Assembly (NCBI RefSeq): GCF_000217795.1
Contig: NC_015681.1
Location: 1,045,244-1,109,243, forward strand
Direction: 5' to 3'
DNA from: Thermodesulfatator indicus DSM 15286
GTDB taxonomy: Bacteria; Desulfobacterota; Thermodesulfobacteria; Thermodesulfobacteriales; Thermodesulfatatoraceae
DNA: 64,000 nucleotides
Shown: positions 45,840 through 55,288 of the stretch, in pieces
Layout of the letters: every line of letters begins with the position of its first letter
Numbering within the stretch: position 1 is the first letter of the stretch
Program-made: the position numbers and the translations under genes
Notes under the pieces: generated by a model
The model's database searches: none
Told to the model about the DNA's origin: nothing
What the model saw: only the letters and a program-made list of their open reading frames with translations

Positions 45840-47213
45840 ATGTGTGGAATAATAGGAGTTTTTGGACATAAAGAAGCCGCCAAAATAGCCTTCTTCGGGC
45901 TTTATGCCCTTCAGCATCGCGGCCAGGAAAGTGCGGGCATTGTTACCTCAGACGGCGAAGAAGCCTACGAACACCGGGCTTTAGGCTTGGTAGCCGAAGT
46001 ATTTAACGAACCCATTTTGCAAAAACTAAAAGGCCATCTGGCTGTAGGGCACGTGCGCTACTCCACTACTGGCTCTACCACTACCAAAAACACCCAGCCC
46101 TTTTTCGTAATTCACGGCAAACGCACCTTTGCTCTGGCCCATAACGGCAATCTGGTAAACGCCCATATCCTACGCACAGAACTTGAAAAACAGGGCTCGC
46201 TTTTTCAAACCAGCATGGACAGTGAGATCATTGTCCACCTCATTGCCAAATCTCTTAATAAGGGTCTGGTAGAGGCTATTCGCGATACCATGGAAGTTAT
46301 AGAAGGCGCTTATTCAGTGATTCTTTTATCGCAAGACAAAATAGTAGCCTTTAGAGACCCTTACGGCTTTCGGCCCCTGGCCCTTGGTATGCTAAACGGG
46401 GGCTATATTTTGGCCTCTGAAACCTGTGCTTTTGACCTGGTTCAGGCCCAATATTTGCGAGATATTGAGCCTGGAGAGATTCTAGTAATTGACGAAAATG
46501 GCCTGAATTCTTACAAAGGCGTGGAAAGCAAAACGACGGCCCATTGCATATTTGAATTTATTTACTTTGCCCGCCCGGATAGCGATATCTTCGGCCAAAA
46601 TGTCTACAACTTTCGCAAAAAACTTGGCTTTCAATTGGCCGAAGAGTGCCCACTTCAAGCTGACTTCGTTATGCCCTTTCCTGATTCGGGGAACTACGCC
46701 GCAATTGGTTACGCTCAAGCCACAGGGCTTCCCTTTGAGATGGGCGTTATCAGGAACCACTATGTAGGGCGTACTTTTATACAGCCTTCACAAAGCATGC
46801 GCGATTTTTCCGTAAGAGTGAAGCTAAACCCGGTAAAAGACATCTTGAGGGGCAAAAAAGTAGCAGTGGTAGATGATTCTCTGGTTCGCGGAACCACCAG
46901 CCGCACCAGGGTAAAGGCCATTCGTGAGGCTGGTGCTTTTGAAATCAATATGCTTATAAGCTGTCCGCCCATCAAGTATCCCTGTTTTTACGGCATAGAT
47001 TTCCCCTCGCGTGGAGAGCTAATTGCAGCCAAGCACTCGGTAGAAGAAATAAGGCGCTACCTGGAACTTGATCGCCTGCATTATCTTTCCCTTGAAGGGC
47101 TAATTAAAGCGGCCGGCGGCAACCATAAGAGCTTTTGTCTAGCCTGTTTTAACGGAAAATACCCTGTACCTATAAAAATCCCTGTACACAAAGAAATCCT
47201 TGAAAAGGATTAG
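45840..47213 (+). CDS. purF: Amidophosphoribosyltransferase
   Basis: It is the first committed enzyme of purine synthesis. The N-terminal glutaminase begins MCGIIGVFGH, with Cys2 as the nucleophile, so there is no propeptide. LQHRGQESAGI and AHNGNLVN are intact. The PRPP loop is VVDDSLVRGTTS. Cysteines in AHCIFEFIYFARPDS, CPPIKYPCFYG and CLACFNG fit the 4Fe-4S form of the B. subtilis type. Length 457 is normal. Confidence 0.96.
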   Translation: MCGIIGVFGHKEAAKIAFFGLYALQHRGQESAGIVTSDGEEAYEHRALGLVAEVFNEPILQKLKGHLAVGHVRYSTTGSTTTKNTQPFFVIHGKRTFALAHNGNLVNAHILRTELEKQGSLFQTSMDSEIIVHLIAKSLNKGLVEAIRDTMEVIEGAYSVILLSQDKIVAFRDPYGFRPLALGMLNGGYILASETCAFDLVQAQYLRDIEPGEILVIDENGLNSYKGVESKTTAHCIFEFIYFARPDSDIFGQNVYNFRKKLGFQLAEECPLQADFVMPFPDSGNYAAIGYAQATGLPFEMGVIRNHYVGRTFIQPSQSMRDFSVRVKLNPVKDILRGKKVAVVDDSLVRGTTSRTRVKAIREAGAFEINMLISCPPIKYPCFYGIDFPSRGELIAAKHSVEEIRRYLELDRLHYLSLEGLIKAAGGNHKSFCLACFNGKYPVPIKIPVHKEILEKD

Positions 47214-47216
47214 CCC

Positions 47217-48698
47217 ATGATTGCTTACAAAGATTTACAGGAATTTATTCAAAGACTTGAATCCGAAAACGAACTTTTGCGTATAAAAGAACCCTTATCC
47301 CCCAAACTGGAAATACCAGAGGTAACAGACCGGGTCTGCAAGGTTTACGGCCCAGCCCTTCTCTTTGAAAATGTACCAGGCTATGATATGCCGGTTCTTA
47401 CCAATGCCTTTGGTAGCTTTCGCCGCATGGCCATGGCCCTTGGGGTCAAAAATTTAAATGACCTTGGCCAAGACGTTCTCCAGTTTATAGAGATTGAAAA
47501 ACCTGACTCCATTATAAAAAAGCTAAATCTAATCCCCAAAGTAAAGCGCCTGGCCAACGTTTTCCCCAAGATGGTAGATAAAGCTCCCTGCCAGGAAATA
47601 GTTTTTAAAGGCGACGAAGTAGATTTGTTTAGACTTCCGGTTTTACACTGTTGGCCCCAGGATGGCGGGCCTTTTATCACCTTGCCAGTAGTGATTACCA
47701 AGCATCCGCTTACCGGCGTGCGCAATGTGGGCATGTATCGCATGCAGGTGTTTGACAGGAGAACCACCGGGATGCACTGGCACCTTCACAAAGGCGGTGC
47801 GCATCACTATCGTGTGGCGGAAAAACTTGGCAAACGACTGGAAGTGGCCGTGGCCATTGGCCCTGACCCGGCTACCACTTACGCTGCTACCGCTCCCCTT
47901 CCAGACGACGTTGACGAAATCCTCTTTGCCGGCTTTTTACGGGGAAAACCCGTAGAGATGGTCAAATGCTTAACCGTTGACTTAGAAGTCCCGGCCCAGA
48001 GCCAGATTGTGCTTGAAGGCTATGTTGAACCAGGTGAAAGACGCCTTGAAGGTCCTTTTGGGGATCATACTGGTTATTATTCCCTACCTGATTATTATCC
48101 GGTGTTTCACGTTACCTGCATGACCATGCGGAAAGACGCCATTTACCCGGCCACTATCGTGGGTAAACCCCCTCAGGAAGATTGCTACATGGCTAAGGCT
48201 ACGGAACGCCTTTTTCTTCCTTTAATCCAAAAGACTCTTCCTGAAGTGGTTGACATGAATCTTCCCATGGAAGGTGTTTTTCACAACCTGGCCTTTGTTT
48301 CCATTGACAAGAGATATCCTGGGCACGCCCGTAAAGTTGCTAGCGCCCTCTGGGGGTTTGGCCAGATGATGTTTTGCAAGATCATCGTCATCTTTGATAA
48401 AGAAGTAAACGTGCAGGATACCTCTGAGTGCCTCTGGCGTTTAGGCAATAACATTGACCCTGAACGCGATATATTCTTTGTCAAAGGTCCGGTGGATGCC
48501 CTTGACCACGCCGCCCCGCTTCCTTATTACGGTAGCAAAATGGCTATTGACGCCACCCGCAAGTGGCCAGAAGAAGGCTTTGAGCGTGACTGGCCTGACG
48601 TCATAGAAATGGACCCCCAGGTTCAACGAAAAATAAATCGCCTCTGGCACAAATTAGGCGTGGAAAAATTTCTGAAAAAGAAGCTTTCAGAATTTTAG
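47217..48698 (+). CDS. mqnL: UbiD-family prenylated-FMN decarboxylase, probably MqnL
   Basis: This 493-residue UbiD-type decarboxylase uses prenylated FMN. The cofactor and catalytic region reads VGMYRMQVFDRRTTGMHWHL, and the acid motif is LEGPFGDHTGYYSLPDYYPV. In organisms that use the futalosine route a UbiD homologue (MqnL) removes the carboxylate of dihydroxynaphthoate, and mqnC is 6 kb away. It is three bases after purF. A generic aromatic decarboxylase cannot be excluded. Confidence 0.82.
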   Translation: MIAYKDLQEFIQRLESENELLRIKEPLSPKLEIPEVTDRVCKVYGPALLFENVPGYDMPVLTNAFGSFRRMAMALGVKNLNDLGQDVLQFIEIEKPDSIIKKLNLIPKVKRLANVFPKMVDKAPCQEIVFKGDEVDLFRLPVLHCWPQDGGPFITLPVVITKHPLTGVRNVGMYRMQVFDRRTTGMHWHLHKGGAHHYRVAEKLGKRLEVAVAIGPDPATTYAATAPLPDDVDEILFAGFLRGKPVEMVKCLTVDLEVPAQSQIVLEGYVEPGERRLEGPFGDHTGYYSLPDYYPVFHVTCMTMRKDAIYPATIVGKPPQEDCYMAKATERLFLPLIQKTLPEVVDMNLPMEGVFHNLAFVSIDKRYPGHARKVASALWGFGQMMFCKIIVIFDKEVNVQDTSECLWRLGNNIDPERDIFFVKGPVDALDHAAPLPYYGSKMAIDATRKWPEEGFERDWPDVIEMDPQVQRKINRLWHKLGVEKFLKKKLSEF

Positions 48699-48788
48699 AG
48701 ACCTTTAGATTTATTCGCTACTTCACGGTTTGCAAGAGGCTTTCTTGCCAGCAAGCCAATTTGTTTATCCAATGGTAGTGTACATACA

Positions 48789-50639
48789 CTATTTGGTCAC
48801 TAGCTGAGAAGCTTCTTTTTCAAGTTGCTGAATGCGAGAGAACATCTCTTTGACCTCTCTCATAACCTGGTCGATAATATCAGCGATTTGAGAAAATTCT
48901 TTTGAGGCATCAGAGACTTGAAAAGATATTTTATTTAATTCCTTTCTTATCTTTTCTCCATAAGGGACGATCTTTTGAACTTCTTGTTTGGAATCGTCGG
49001 CTAGCTTTTTGATCTCGTTGGCTACCACGGTGAATCCTCTACCAGCCTCGCCAGCCCGTACAGCCTCAATAGTAGCGTTTAGGGAGAGAAGATTTATTTG
49101 TTCGGCTATTTTATTTATGGCTGCAGCTATGGGGCCGAAATTTTCGGTTATCTTGGCATAGCTCTCTATTTCGGACACCAAGCCGTCAAACTCCTCTTTT
49201 TGCCTTTCCAGAAGTTCTCCAAGACGAGAGGCCATTTCCTGTATGGTAGCAATCTCTTGATTCATCTCATTTAAAGATTTAAAAATATATTCTGCAACAG
49301 ATTCGTTTTTGTTTTTCATTTCCATGACTTTAGTCAAAGTATTTTTGAGTTCGGCTTCATTGTAATGGAAGCAGTTTTCCGGTTTGTTGAGACCGTTGTA
49401 AATAGCAATCGCCATGTCCTGGCATTTGCCGTAACCACATGCCATACAATTGTATAAATCTTTTTCTGAATATTTGTGCATAGTTTCGTAAACTTTTTTG
49501 AGCTCTCGTTCTGATGGCATTTTTAACTCGTTATTTTCTTTAAGGTTTAAATAACTCCTGTCATAAAGTCCTTCTTTCCAGTATTTATTGACGACTTTTT
49601 CTATTTTTTTTGCCGAAACTTTGTTGCCGAACCTGGCTTTATAGCGCTCCTGCATTTCTTTTCGGCGTTTTTCAATATAAAATTCTACCTCGTCAGGGCT
49701 GGCGTGTTGGCGTAGGCTTCCCGGACCTCCGTTACAGCCCAATTCACAGTTCAAGCAATCTACAAGTAAAGGATTGAGGCCTTTGCGCACCAGTTCGGGA
49801 AGCTTTTTGAGATAGCTGTAAACCATGGTCACACCTTCGATTTTTCTTGTGCGCTCTTTGATGTCTGGTATCCATCTTTCGGCCGTACGCATAAGCCCAC
49901 CGGGAGACGAAAAGAGGACTGCTCTTTCCGCAGGAGGATTGTCAAAATCTACTTCAGGATACGAAGAAAGTTGAATATTTTTTTCTCTGAAATATTTGTC
50001 AATTGATTTGAAGGTTACATTATAATCTCCTAAACCTGTTTCATCAAATTCTCTCTTTTTTGCTAAACATGGTGAAATAACCGCTACTTTGAAATCTTTG
50101 TATTCAGGATAAAAATGTTTTATCATGATGATAGTGTGAAGCATAGGACTTTGAACAGGGATGAGATATTCCAGAAGCTCTGGCTGATAAATCTGCATAT
50201 AGGTGACGATAGCCGGACAGGGCTGAGCAATAATCATATTTGGTTGTTTCTTTTTTAGATATTCCACATAGCTTTTTACAGTGAGTTCGGCACCAAAGCT
50301 CACATCAAAAACAGCTTTTATCCCGATAGATTTTAGCCATCCGTTTAGGCGGAGATAATTGTGTGGGAAATTAGCAGCTACAGCCGGAGCCACAATAGCT
50401 ACCATGTTCGTCTTTTTTACGTCTTTCATGAACGCATCAAAATCATCTACCCATTGCCTGGCTCCGGTTTCACATACTTCAATACAGGCTCCACAGCCTA
50501 TACACATATTGTGGTTTATTTCAACTGCACTCTCCGAGGCTTTGTTACAAAACTTGACCGGACAGACAGCAATACATTTATGGCAATTATTGCACTTTTC
50601 TGCATCAACCTTAACTACAGGAGAAAGCTCTTTTTTCAT
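48789..50639 (-). CDS. [FeFe]-hydrogenase-like methyl-accepting sensor
   Basis: This soluble 616-residue sensor has two 4Fe-4S sites at Cys16/19/22/26 and Cys46/49/52/56. Its hydrogenase-like domain has the H-cluster cysteines Cys141 (AQPCPAI), Cys191 ([10 protein letters not shown]) and Cys298/Cys302 ([13 protein letters not shown]). An FeS domain follows near residue 405 ([13 protein letters not shown]), and a chemoreceptor hairpin core lies near 535 ([20 protein letters not shown]). There is no membrane helix. The canonical TSCCP motif is QPCP here, so the proton-transfer Cys is missing, as expected for a sensor rather than a turnover enzyme. It probably senses H2 or redox and signals to CheA. 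AGGAG precedes the ATG. Confidence 0.9.
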   Translation of the reverse strand: MKKELSPVVKVDAEKCNNCHKCIAVCPVKFCNKASESAVEINHNMCIGCGACIEVCETGARQWVDDFDAFMKDVKKTNMVAIVAPAVAANFPHNYLRLNGWLKSIGIKAVFDVSFGAELTVKSYVEYLKKKQPNMIIAQPCPAIVTYMQIYQPELLEYLIPVQSPMLHTIIMIKHFYPEYKDFKVAVISPCLAKKREFDETGLGDYNVTFKSIDKYFREKNIQLSSYPEVDFDNPPAERAVLFSSPGGLMRTAERWIPDIKERTRKIEGVTMVYSYLKKLPELVRKGLNPLLVDCLNCELGCNGGPGSLRQHASPDEVEFYIEKRRKEMQERYKARFGNKVSAKKIEKVVNKYWKEGLYDRSYLNLKENNELKMPSERELKKVYETMHKYSEKDLYNCMACGYGKCQDMAIAIYNGLNKPENCFHYNEAELKNTLTKVMEMKNKNESVAEYIFKSLNEMNQEIATIQEMASRLGELLERQKEEFDGLVSEIESYAKITENFGPIAAAINKIAEQINLLSLNATIEAVRAGEAGRGFTVVANEIKKLADDSKQEVQKIVPYGEKIRKELNKISFQVSDASKEFSQIADIIDQVMREVKEMFSRIQQLEKEASQLVTK

Positions 50640-50653
50640 CTACTCCTCCCAAC

Positions 50654-50812
50654 TTAAAAAAATTTACAACTAGGGCCTGATTTACTTTTTCCTAAGAGGC
50701 TAAAACTCCAAGAGGCCAAAACTTTAAGATCATCCATAGGGGCAAGGCCAAAATCTGGATCCCTATTTTTGATAGCCTTGAGATGACGTGCCTTAATGGT
50801 ATCTAACTTCAT
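50654..50812 (-). CDS. Possible 52-residue protein upstream of the hydrogenase-like sensor
   Basis: An open frame starts at ATG 50812 (GGAAG site 7 bases before) and ends 14 bases before the sensor gene. The peptide begins MKLDTIKARHLKAIKNRDPD and is basic at the N-terminus. I recognise no family. The remaining gap 50813-51272 is AT-rich and holds a short direct repeat (TAAAGCCATCTCAGAG near 50945 and 51238) and a palindrome, with no convincing gene. Confidence 0.35.
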   Translation of the reverse strand: MKLDTIKARHLKAIKNRDPDFGLAPMDDLKVLASWSFSLLGKSKSGPSCKFF

Positions 50813-51183
50813 GTTATACTTCCATTTACTTGAACGTCTATCTTTTTTTCGGTAAAGAAAAAAAATACTTTAAGTTTTTCAGCAAAGAGAAAACACTCTT
50901 AAAAAAATTTCCCTAACTCCCTTTGCCGCTTCAATAAAAGCTCTCTTAAAGCCATCTCAGAGATAGCCCAAAATCTGGCCAGCCAAAACGTTGGTTTTGT
51001 TATAGAACACGGGATCCCCTAAGTCTAAAATTTGGCCACAAATAGTTTTATTTATTGTACTTCTTAGGACGTATTCCAGTCATATTTGTCATATTTTGGT
51101 TAAAAGATATTGAAATGAAGGAAGTTATCCAGTTTTTCTCTCAAAAAACGGGAATCTGCATCGCCAGCATCGAGGGGGCACGA

Positions 51184-51207
51184 GTTGGAGACGAACTCGT
51201 CTCCAAC
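51184..51207. repeat. Perfect 11-bp inverted repeat
   Basis: GTTGGAGACGA and TCGTCTCCAAC are separated by two bases. The site is 66 bases past the folC stop on the minus strand and is not followed by a T-run. It could be a terminator, a protein site or a transposon scar. Confidence 0.45.
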
Positions 51208-51272
51208 AGGTCATACTAGGAGCATGAATGTGCAAGTAAAGCCATCTCAGAGCAAAGGAAGCGAGCTTACCG

Positions 51273-52559
51273 TCACCGGCTTTGTTTTTCGATTTTAGTT
51301 TTCAAGTAAGCACGGACGTGCCCCACCAGATAAAGAGAGCCAGCCACTACCAAAGGTAAATCCCCTCGTGAAACTAAAGCTTTTTCTAATGTTTCCTCCC
51401 ACGAAGAAGAAAAAAAACTGGGAGGAAGAGAAAACCCTTTAAGTTTTTCTTGCCATTCTTCAATTGAGACGGGTTTTCTTGGGCCTGGAGGCGGACAAAT
51501 AAAAAGTTTACGACATTTAGGTAAAAGCATAGAAAGCATTTTTACAAAAGGCTTTGTCTTATCTTCGTTAGAAGCACCGAAAATAAGAGCGTATTCTTCG
51601 ATACCATAGTCAGCCAGAGCGGTTTTCAAAATTCTAATCCCATCTTCGTTGTGGGCCCCGTCAAGGATTACAGGAGGAGAAAATTCAAATATTTCAAAAC
51701 GTCCAGGCCAAAAAGTATTGGCTATAGCTTCTTTTAATTTTTCTGCTTTAAGGTTTAAGTGTTTATTTTCTTCTAAAAGTTCCGCGGCCTTAATTGCCAG
51801 AGATAAATTGTCCAACTGGTGGCGGCCTTTAAGAGATGGCTTTAAGCCAGAGAAGTAGTTTTTTCCTTTGTAAAGGACCGTCCCATTTTGGGGAAAGGCA
51901 TCAAATAGCTTTCCTTTCACGTAAAGGGGAGAATTTCTTTTAAATGCTATTTCTTCAATCACTTTCATAGCCTCTTCTTTTTGCCAGCAGGTCACCGCAG
52001 GCCTTTGAGGCTTAATGATGTCAGCTTCTTCAAAGGCAATGGAGCTAAGGGTATTGCCCAGATAAAATTCGTGATCAAAACTTATAGAAGTGACGATAGA
52101 GACTTCTGGGTAAATAACATTAGTGGCGTCAAGGCGTCCTCCAAGACCACACTCTATAACCGCTATATCAACTTCTTCTTCGGCAAAAGCCAAAAAAGCA
52201 ATCGCCGTAGTCAGCTCAAAATAGGTGGCCGGGCTTGCTCCTAAAGCTTTTTTTACTTTTGAAGTTAGTTCTGCAAATTTTTCTTCAGAAATAGGGTTTC
52301 CGTTTATAACAAAACGTTCGCAGACTGAAATTAGATGAGGCGATGTATAAAGGCCTGTTTTTAAACCATGCTGGCGTAAAATACTTTCAAGAAAAGCAGC
52401 TGTAGAACCTTTTCCATTAGTGCCAGAAATATGAACCGTTGGATAACGTAAATGGGGTTCTTTTAAACGAGCAAGAATCTCTCTGATTCTTTCAAGACCG
52501 GGTTTGATGCCGTGAAACTGGTGTTTTGAAAGCCAATTTAGCGCTTCTTCGAACCTCAT
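51273..52559 (-). CDS. folC: Folylpolyglutamate/dihydrofolate synthase
   Basis: It adds glutamate to dihydropteroate and to folates. The Mur-ligase-like 428-residue protein has the ATP loop VHISGTNGKGSTAAF and the family motif LYTSPHLISVCERF. It also has GLGGRLDATNV, the carbamate-lysine region, and ILDGAHNEDGIR. There is no clear ribosome site before ATG 52559, and a hairpin lies immediately upstream, so its translation or transcription may be modulated by readthrough from the symporter gene. Confidence 0.94.
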   Translation of the reverse strand: MRFEEALNWLSKHQFHGIKPGLERIREILARLKEPHLRYPTVHISGTNGKGSTAAFLESILRQHGLKTGLYTSPHLISVCERFVINGNPISEEKFAELTSKVKKALGASPATYFELTTAIAFLAFAEEEVDIAVIECGLGGRLDATNVIYPEVSIVTSISFDHEFYLGNTLSSIAFEEADIIKPQRPAVTCWQKEEAMKVIEEIAFKRNSPLYVKGKLFDAFPQNGTVLYKGKNYFSGLKPSLKGRHQLDNLSLAIKAAELLEENKHLNLKAEKLKEAIANTFWPGRFEIFEFSPPVILDGAHNEDGIRILKTALADYGIEEYALIFGASNEDKTKPFVKMLSMLLPKCRKLFICPPPGPRKPVSIEEWQEKLKGFSLPPSFFSSSWEETLEKALVSRGDLPLVVAGSLYLVGHVRAYLKTKIEKQSR

Positions 52560-52570
52560 AAGTAAATTCT

Positions 52571-52594
52571 AGGGGAAGACCTTAGGGCCTTCCC
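52571..52594 (-). terminator. Hairpin between the symporter and folC
   Basis: The arms AGGGGAAG and CTTCCCCT lie 10 bases past the symporter stop and 12 bases before folC. No T-run follows, so it may attenuate rather than end transcription. Confidence 0.5.
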
Positions 52595-52603
52595 CTTAGA
52601 AGT

Positions 52604-54217
52604 CTATCTTCTTTTACGATGGGCCAAAGCCATAAATTTTTCTACTTCACCCGTATCTTTAGTCACTAAGCTGGCAATAATAAATACAATAAAAGCTATA
52701 GGAGCACTATAGAGAGCAGGATTTACCAGTACCGGTAGGCCAAGTATAGACTTTAGCCCGAAAAAGCGTGCAAAAGTAAAAATAAGAGAGACTATCAAGC
52801 CAGTAGCCATTCCCCAGACTACACCTTGTTTGGTAAGCCTTGGCCACCATACAGTCAGAACAAGGGCCGGGGCAAAAGTGCTGGCAGCTATTCCAAAGGA
52901 CATTCCTACCAACATACCTACGTTTTGGTTTTTGAGCCAGATAGCCATCAAAATAGAAATAGCAGCTAAGACAAAAACGGCTTTTTTGGCAAAGCTGACC
53001 CTTTCTTCGTCTGGACTGTGGGGCTTAAATATTGAGGCATAAAGGTCGTGAGCAATACTGGTGGTGGCGGTTATAAGGAGCCCTGTACAAGTACTGAGCA
53101 TGGCGGCTAAAGCACCTGCAGCAATTATACCCAGGAAAAATTCTCCACCTATTTCCTGGCCAAACATGGGTACGGCCATGTTAGTGGCCATACCTTTTTT
53201 GCCTGTAGCCACTAGGTTTACCAATGTAGGATAAAGAGCATACATAATGGCCAGGCCAACAAAAAGAACAGCAGAATAAAAGATAGCGAGTCCCCAAATA
53301 GTAAATTCAATACTCTTTTGGGCGGCTTTGGCATCACGAACGGTATAAAAACGAATAAGAATATGAGGTAACCCTAAAACACCCAAAAACAAGCCCAAAA
53401 CCAGACTTAATTGATTCCAAAAATCTCTTAATCCAACTCCAGGGGTTAAAGCACTGGGAGCATCAGGTAAGGCTTGGCGGGCCGCTTCAACTGCTGCTTT
53501 ATAATTAGGTGCATTTTTTACCACTTCGGGAATTTCTTTAGCCGCAATAACCGTTGGTACCATCTTTTTAGCCGTTTTAATGATGTTAAATATATTGCCA
53601 TCAAAATGAATGAAAATGGCACTTATCAATAAAATGAGCATGGCAGCTAAAAGTATTAAACCCTGCACGGCTTGATTGAAGGTCGTTCCCCTCATTCCTC
53701 CAAGGATAACCAAGGCCGTTATCAATATACCAGAAACAATTACTGTGGTGTGATAATTCCAACCTAATAGGAGTTTGAATAAATGCCCTGCTCCAACAAT
53801 TTGGGGCACTAAATATAAAGTACACAACACGATGGTAGTTAACATCGAAACAGTTCTGATGCCTTTACTGGTGCCAAAACGAGTACCAAGCACATCACCT
53901 ACGGTAAACTTTCCGGCATTTTTAAGGGGAGCGGCTACTAGTAGTAACACGGCTACCCAGGTGGCAAAAAAACCAAGGGCTAGCCACCAACCATCAACCC
54001 CCATAAGAGAAATAGCACCAGCAACCCCTAGGAAGCTTGCGGCACTACAATAGTCACCAAACATGGCCATGCCGTTAATACGCCAGGGGATTTTACCTTC
54101 AGCCACGTAAAAAGCTGCCGTGGTACGGGTGTGTTTACGGAAGTAAAAGCTTATATAAATAGACAACAAAACACTTAAGGCCACGATGATAAAAGCGATA
54201 GGATACGTCAAACTCAT
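52604..54217 (-). CDS. actP: Sodium:solute symporter, acetate-permease (ActP) type
   Basis: This 537-residue membrane transporter of the sodium/solute symporter family has about 13 helices. It has RINGMAMFGDYCSAASFLGV near the start, GMRGTTFNQAVQGLILL and AALLSTCTG-like AAMLSTCTGLLITATTSIAHD. The closest known group is ActP, which takes up acetate and short acids. An insert near residues 220-265 (KMVPTVIAAKEIPEVVKNAP) separates two helices. The start overlaps the stop of the Usp::DUF485 gene by one base (TAATG). Confidence 0.88.
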   Translation of the reverse strand: MSLTYPIAFIIVALSVLLSIYISFYFRKHTRTTAAFYVAEGKIPWRINGMAMFGDYCSAASFLGVAGAISLMGVDGWWLALGFFATWVAVLLLVAAPLKNAGKFTVGDVLGTRFGTSKGIRTVSMLTTIVLCTLYLVPQIVGAGHLFKLLLGWNYHTTVIVSGILITALVILGGMRGTTFNQAVQGLILLAAMLILLISAIFIHFDGNIFNIIKTAKKMVPTVIAAKEIPEVVKNAPNYKAAVEAARQALPDAPSALTPGVGLRDFWNQLSLVLGLFLGVLGLPHILIRFYTVRDAKAAQKSIEFTIWGLAIFYSAVLFVGLAIMYALYPTLVNLVATGKKGMATNMAVPMFGQEIGGEFFLGIIAAGALAAMLSTCTGLLITATTSIAHDLYASIFKPHSPDEERVSFAKKAVFVLAAISILMAIWLKNQNVGMLVGMSFGIAASTFAPALVLTVWWPRLTKQGVVWGMATGLIVSLIFTFARFFGLKSILGLPVLVNPALYSAPIAFIVFIIASLVTKDTGEVEKFMALAHRKRR

Positions 54218-54936
54218 TAGCTTTCACCTCCTTGTTTAGCAAGATAAATCCTTGTAAGAACTATTCCCGAAACTACCAAAAATAAGCCACACCATATACC
54301 AAAGGGAAGGCCTAATATTTCTAGAGCAGCGACGTCCTTAAGAGGTTTAGAAGTAATGATAACAGCAAAAAAGTAGATAGCGGTAAGTATGACAAAAAGC
54401 GTTCCGGAAAACTTAAGGTTTTCATACAAAATACGGGGATCATAGACTGGAATTTCAATAATTTCTGGTTTCTCAACGATCTGTTTAGCAAGTTCTTTCA
54501 AGTCAGAAATATCGACCCAGCCCTTCTTAATAACAAGAACCGGTCGATCAGCATTTTCGGTAACTGCTTGAGCTACACTACCAAAATAAAGCTTTTGGAA
54601 ACCTTTGCGCCCGGAATCACCTAGTAGAATTAAATCGACATTTTCTTCACGGGCGGTGGCAAGAATCGCTCCAGCTACTGGGCCTGTTTTCTTAACTGTT
54701 TTTACCGAAACACCCATAAGTTGAGCGTAAGCCTTGGCCAGAGGCAAAGGATCTTCGCTAATAGGAGGTTCAACGGCTTCCATCATTTTTTCCGTAGGGA
54801 GAAGGGGGACTTCTTCTTTAACCTGGAGAACTACTATCTCTGCCTGATAATCTTGGGCCAGTTCCACGGCCTTTTTAAAGGCCCCGAGTGATGGCTCATA
54901 GCCATCAACCGCTACCAACATCTTTTTAAACCCCAT
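54217..54936 (-). CDS. Universal stress domain fused to DUF485-like membrane domain
   Basis: Residues about 1-135 form a UspA domain (KMLVAVDGYEPS, LILLGDSGRKGFQKLYFGSV, ADRPVLVIKK). Residues about 165-235 hold two membrane helices (FSGTLFVILTAIYFFAVII, LGLPFGIWCGLFLVV) ending LTRIYLAK. This looks like the DUF485/YjcH subunit that normally precedes ActP. The tail would tie a nucleotide-sensing Usp domain to the symporter. The ribosome site is GGAGGTG. The gap upstream (54937-55288) is AT-rich and holds one dispersed element. Confidence 0.8.
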   Translation of the reverse strand: MGFKKMLVAVDGYEPSLGAFKKAVELAQDYQAEIVVLQVKEEVPLLPTEKMMEAVEPPISEDPLPLAKAYAQLMGVSVKTVKKTGPVAGAILATAREENVDLILLGDSGRKGFQKLYFGSVAQAVTENADRPVLVIKKGWVDISDLKELAKQIVEKPEIIEIPVYDPRILYENLKFSGTLFVILTAIYFFAVIITSKPLKDVAALEILGLPFGIWCGLFLVVSGIVLTRIYLAKQGGES

Positions 54937-55105
54937 CCTACACCTCCTTCAAATTTTTGAGAGAATGTTATTAATACCCAAAAATTTCATTTTATAAAAC
55001 ATTTAATACAAAAAAATTTACAAAAATTTTTAAAAGATATCTAAATTGATTAAAAAAATTTATATTGCCCCTTTTGCTTCTTAAGATAGATTTAACAAAA
55101 TTTTT

Positions 55106-55267
55106 ACAAAATTCAGAAAACATAGATATATCGCTACGGCGACTTAGTTGCCTCGCAGCAGGGACTGCTTCGGCTGCTGGCGCAGCCTAGCATGACTATC
55201 TCGCAGTGTCACGGCGAGCCCGGATGGACGAAGCGGTCTCTCGAGTAAGATATTTTGCAAAGGTCTC
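55106..55267. repeat. Dispersed hairpin element, near-complete copy
   Basis: The left end is degenerate (ACAAAATTCAG) and the right end is the good TATTTTGCAAAGGTCTC. Both hairpins are present but mutated (GACTGCTTCGGCTGC and CACGGCGAGCC...GAAGCGGTCTC). It lies 22 bases from the stop codon of the amidase gene. Confidence 0.75.
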
Positions 55268-55288
55268 TTAATGTGGATTCTTTAGATC

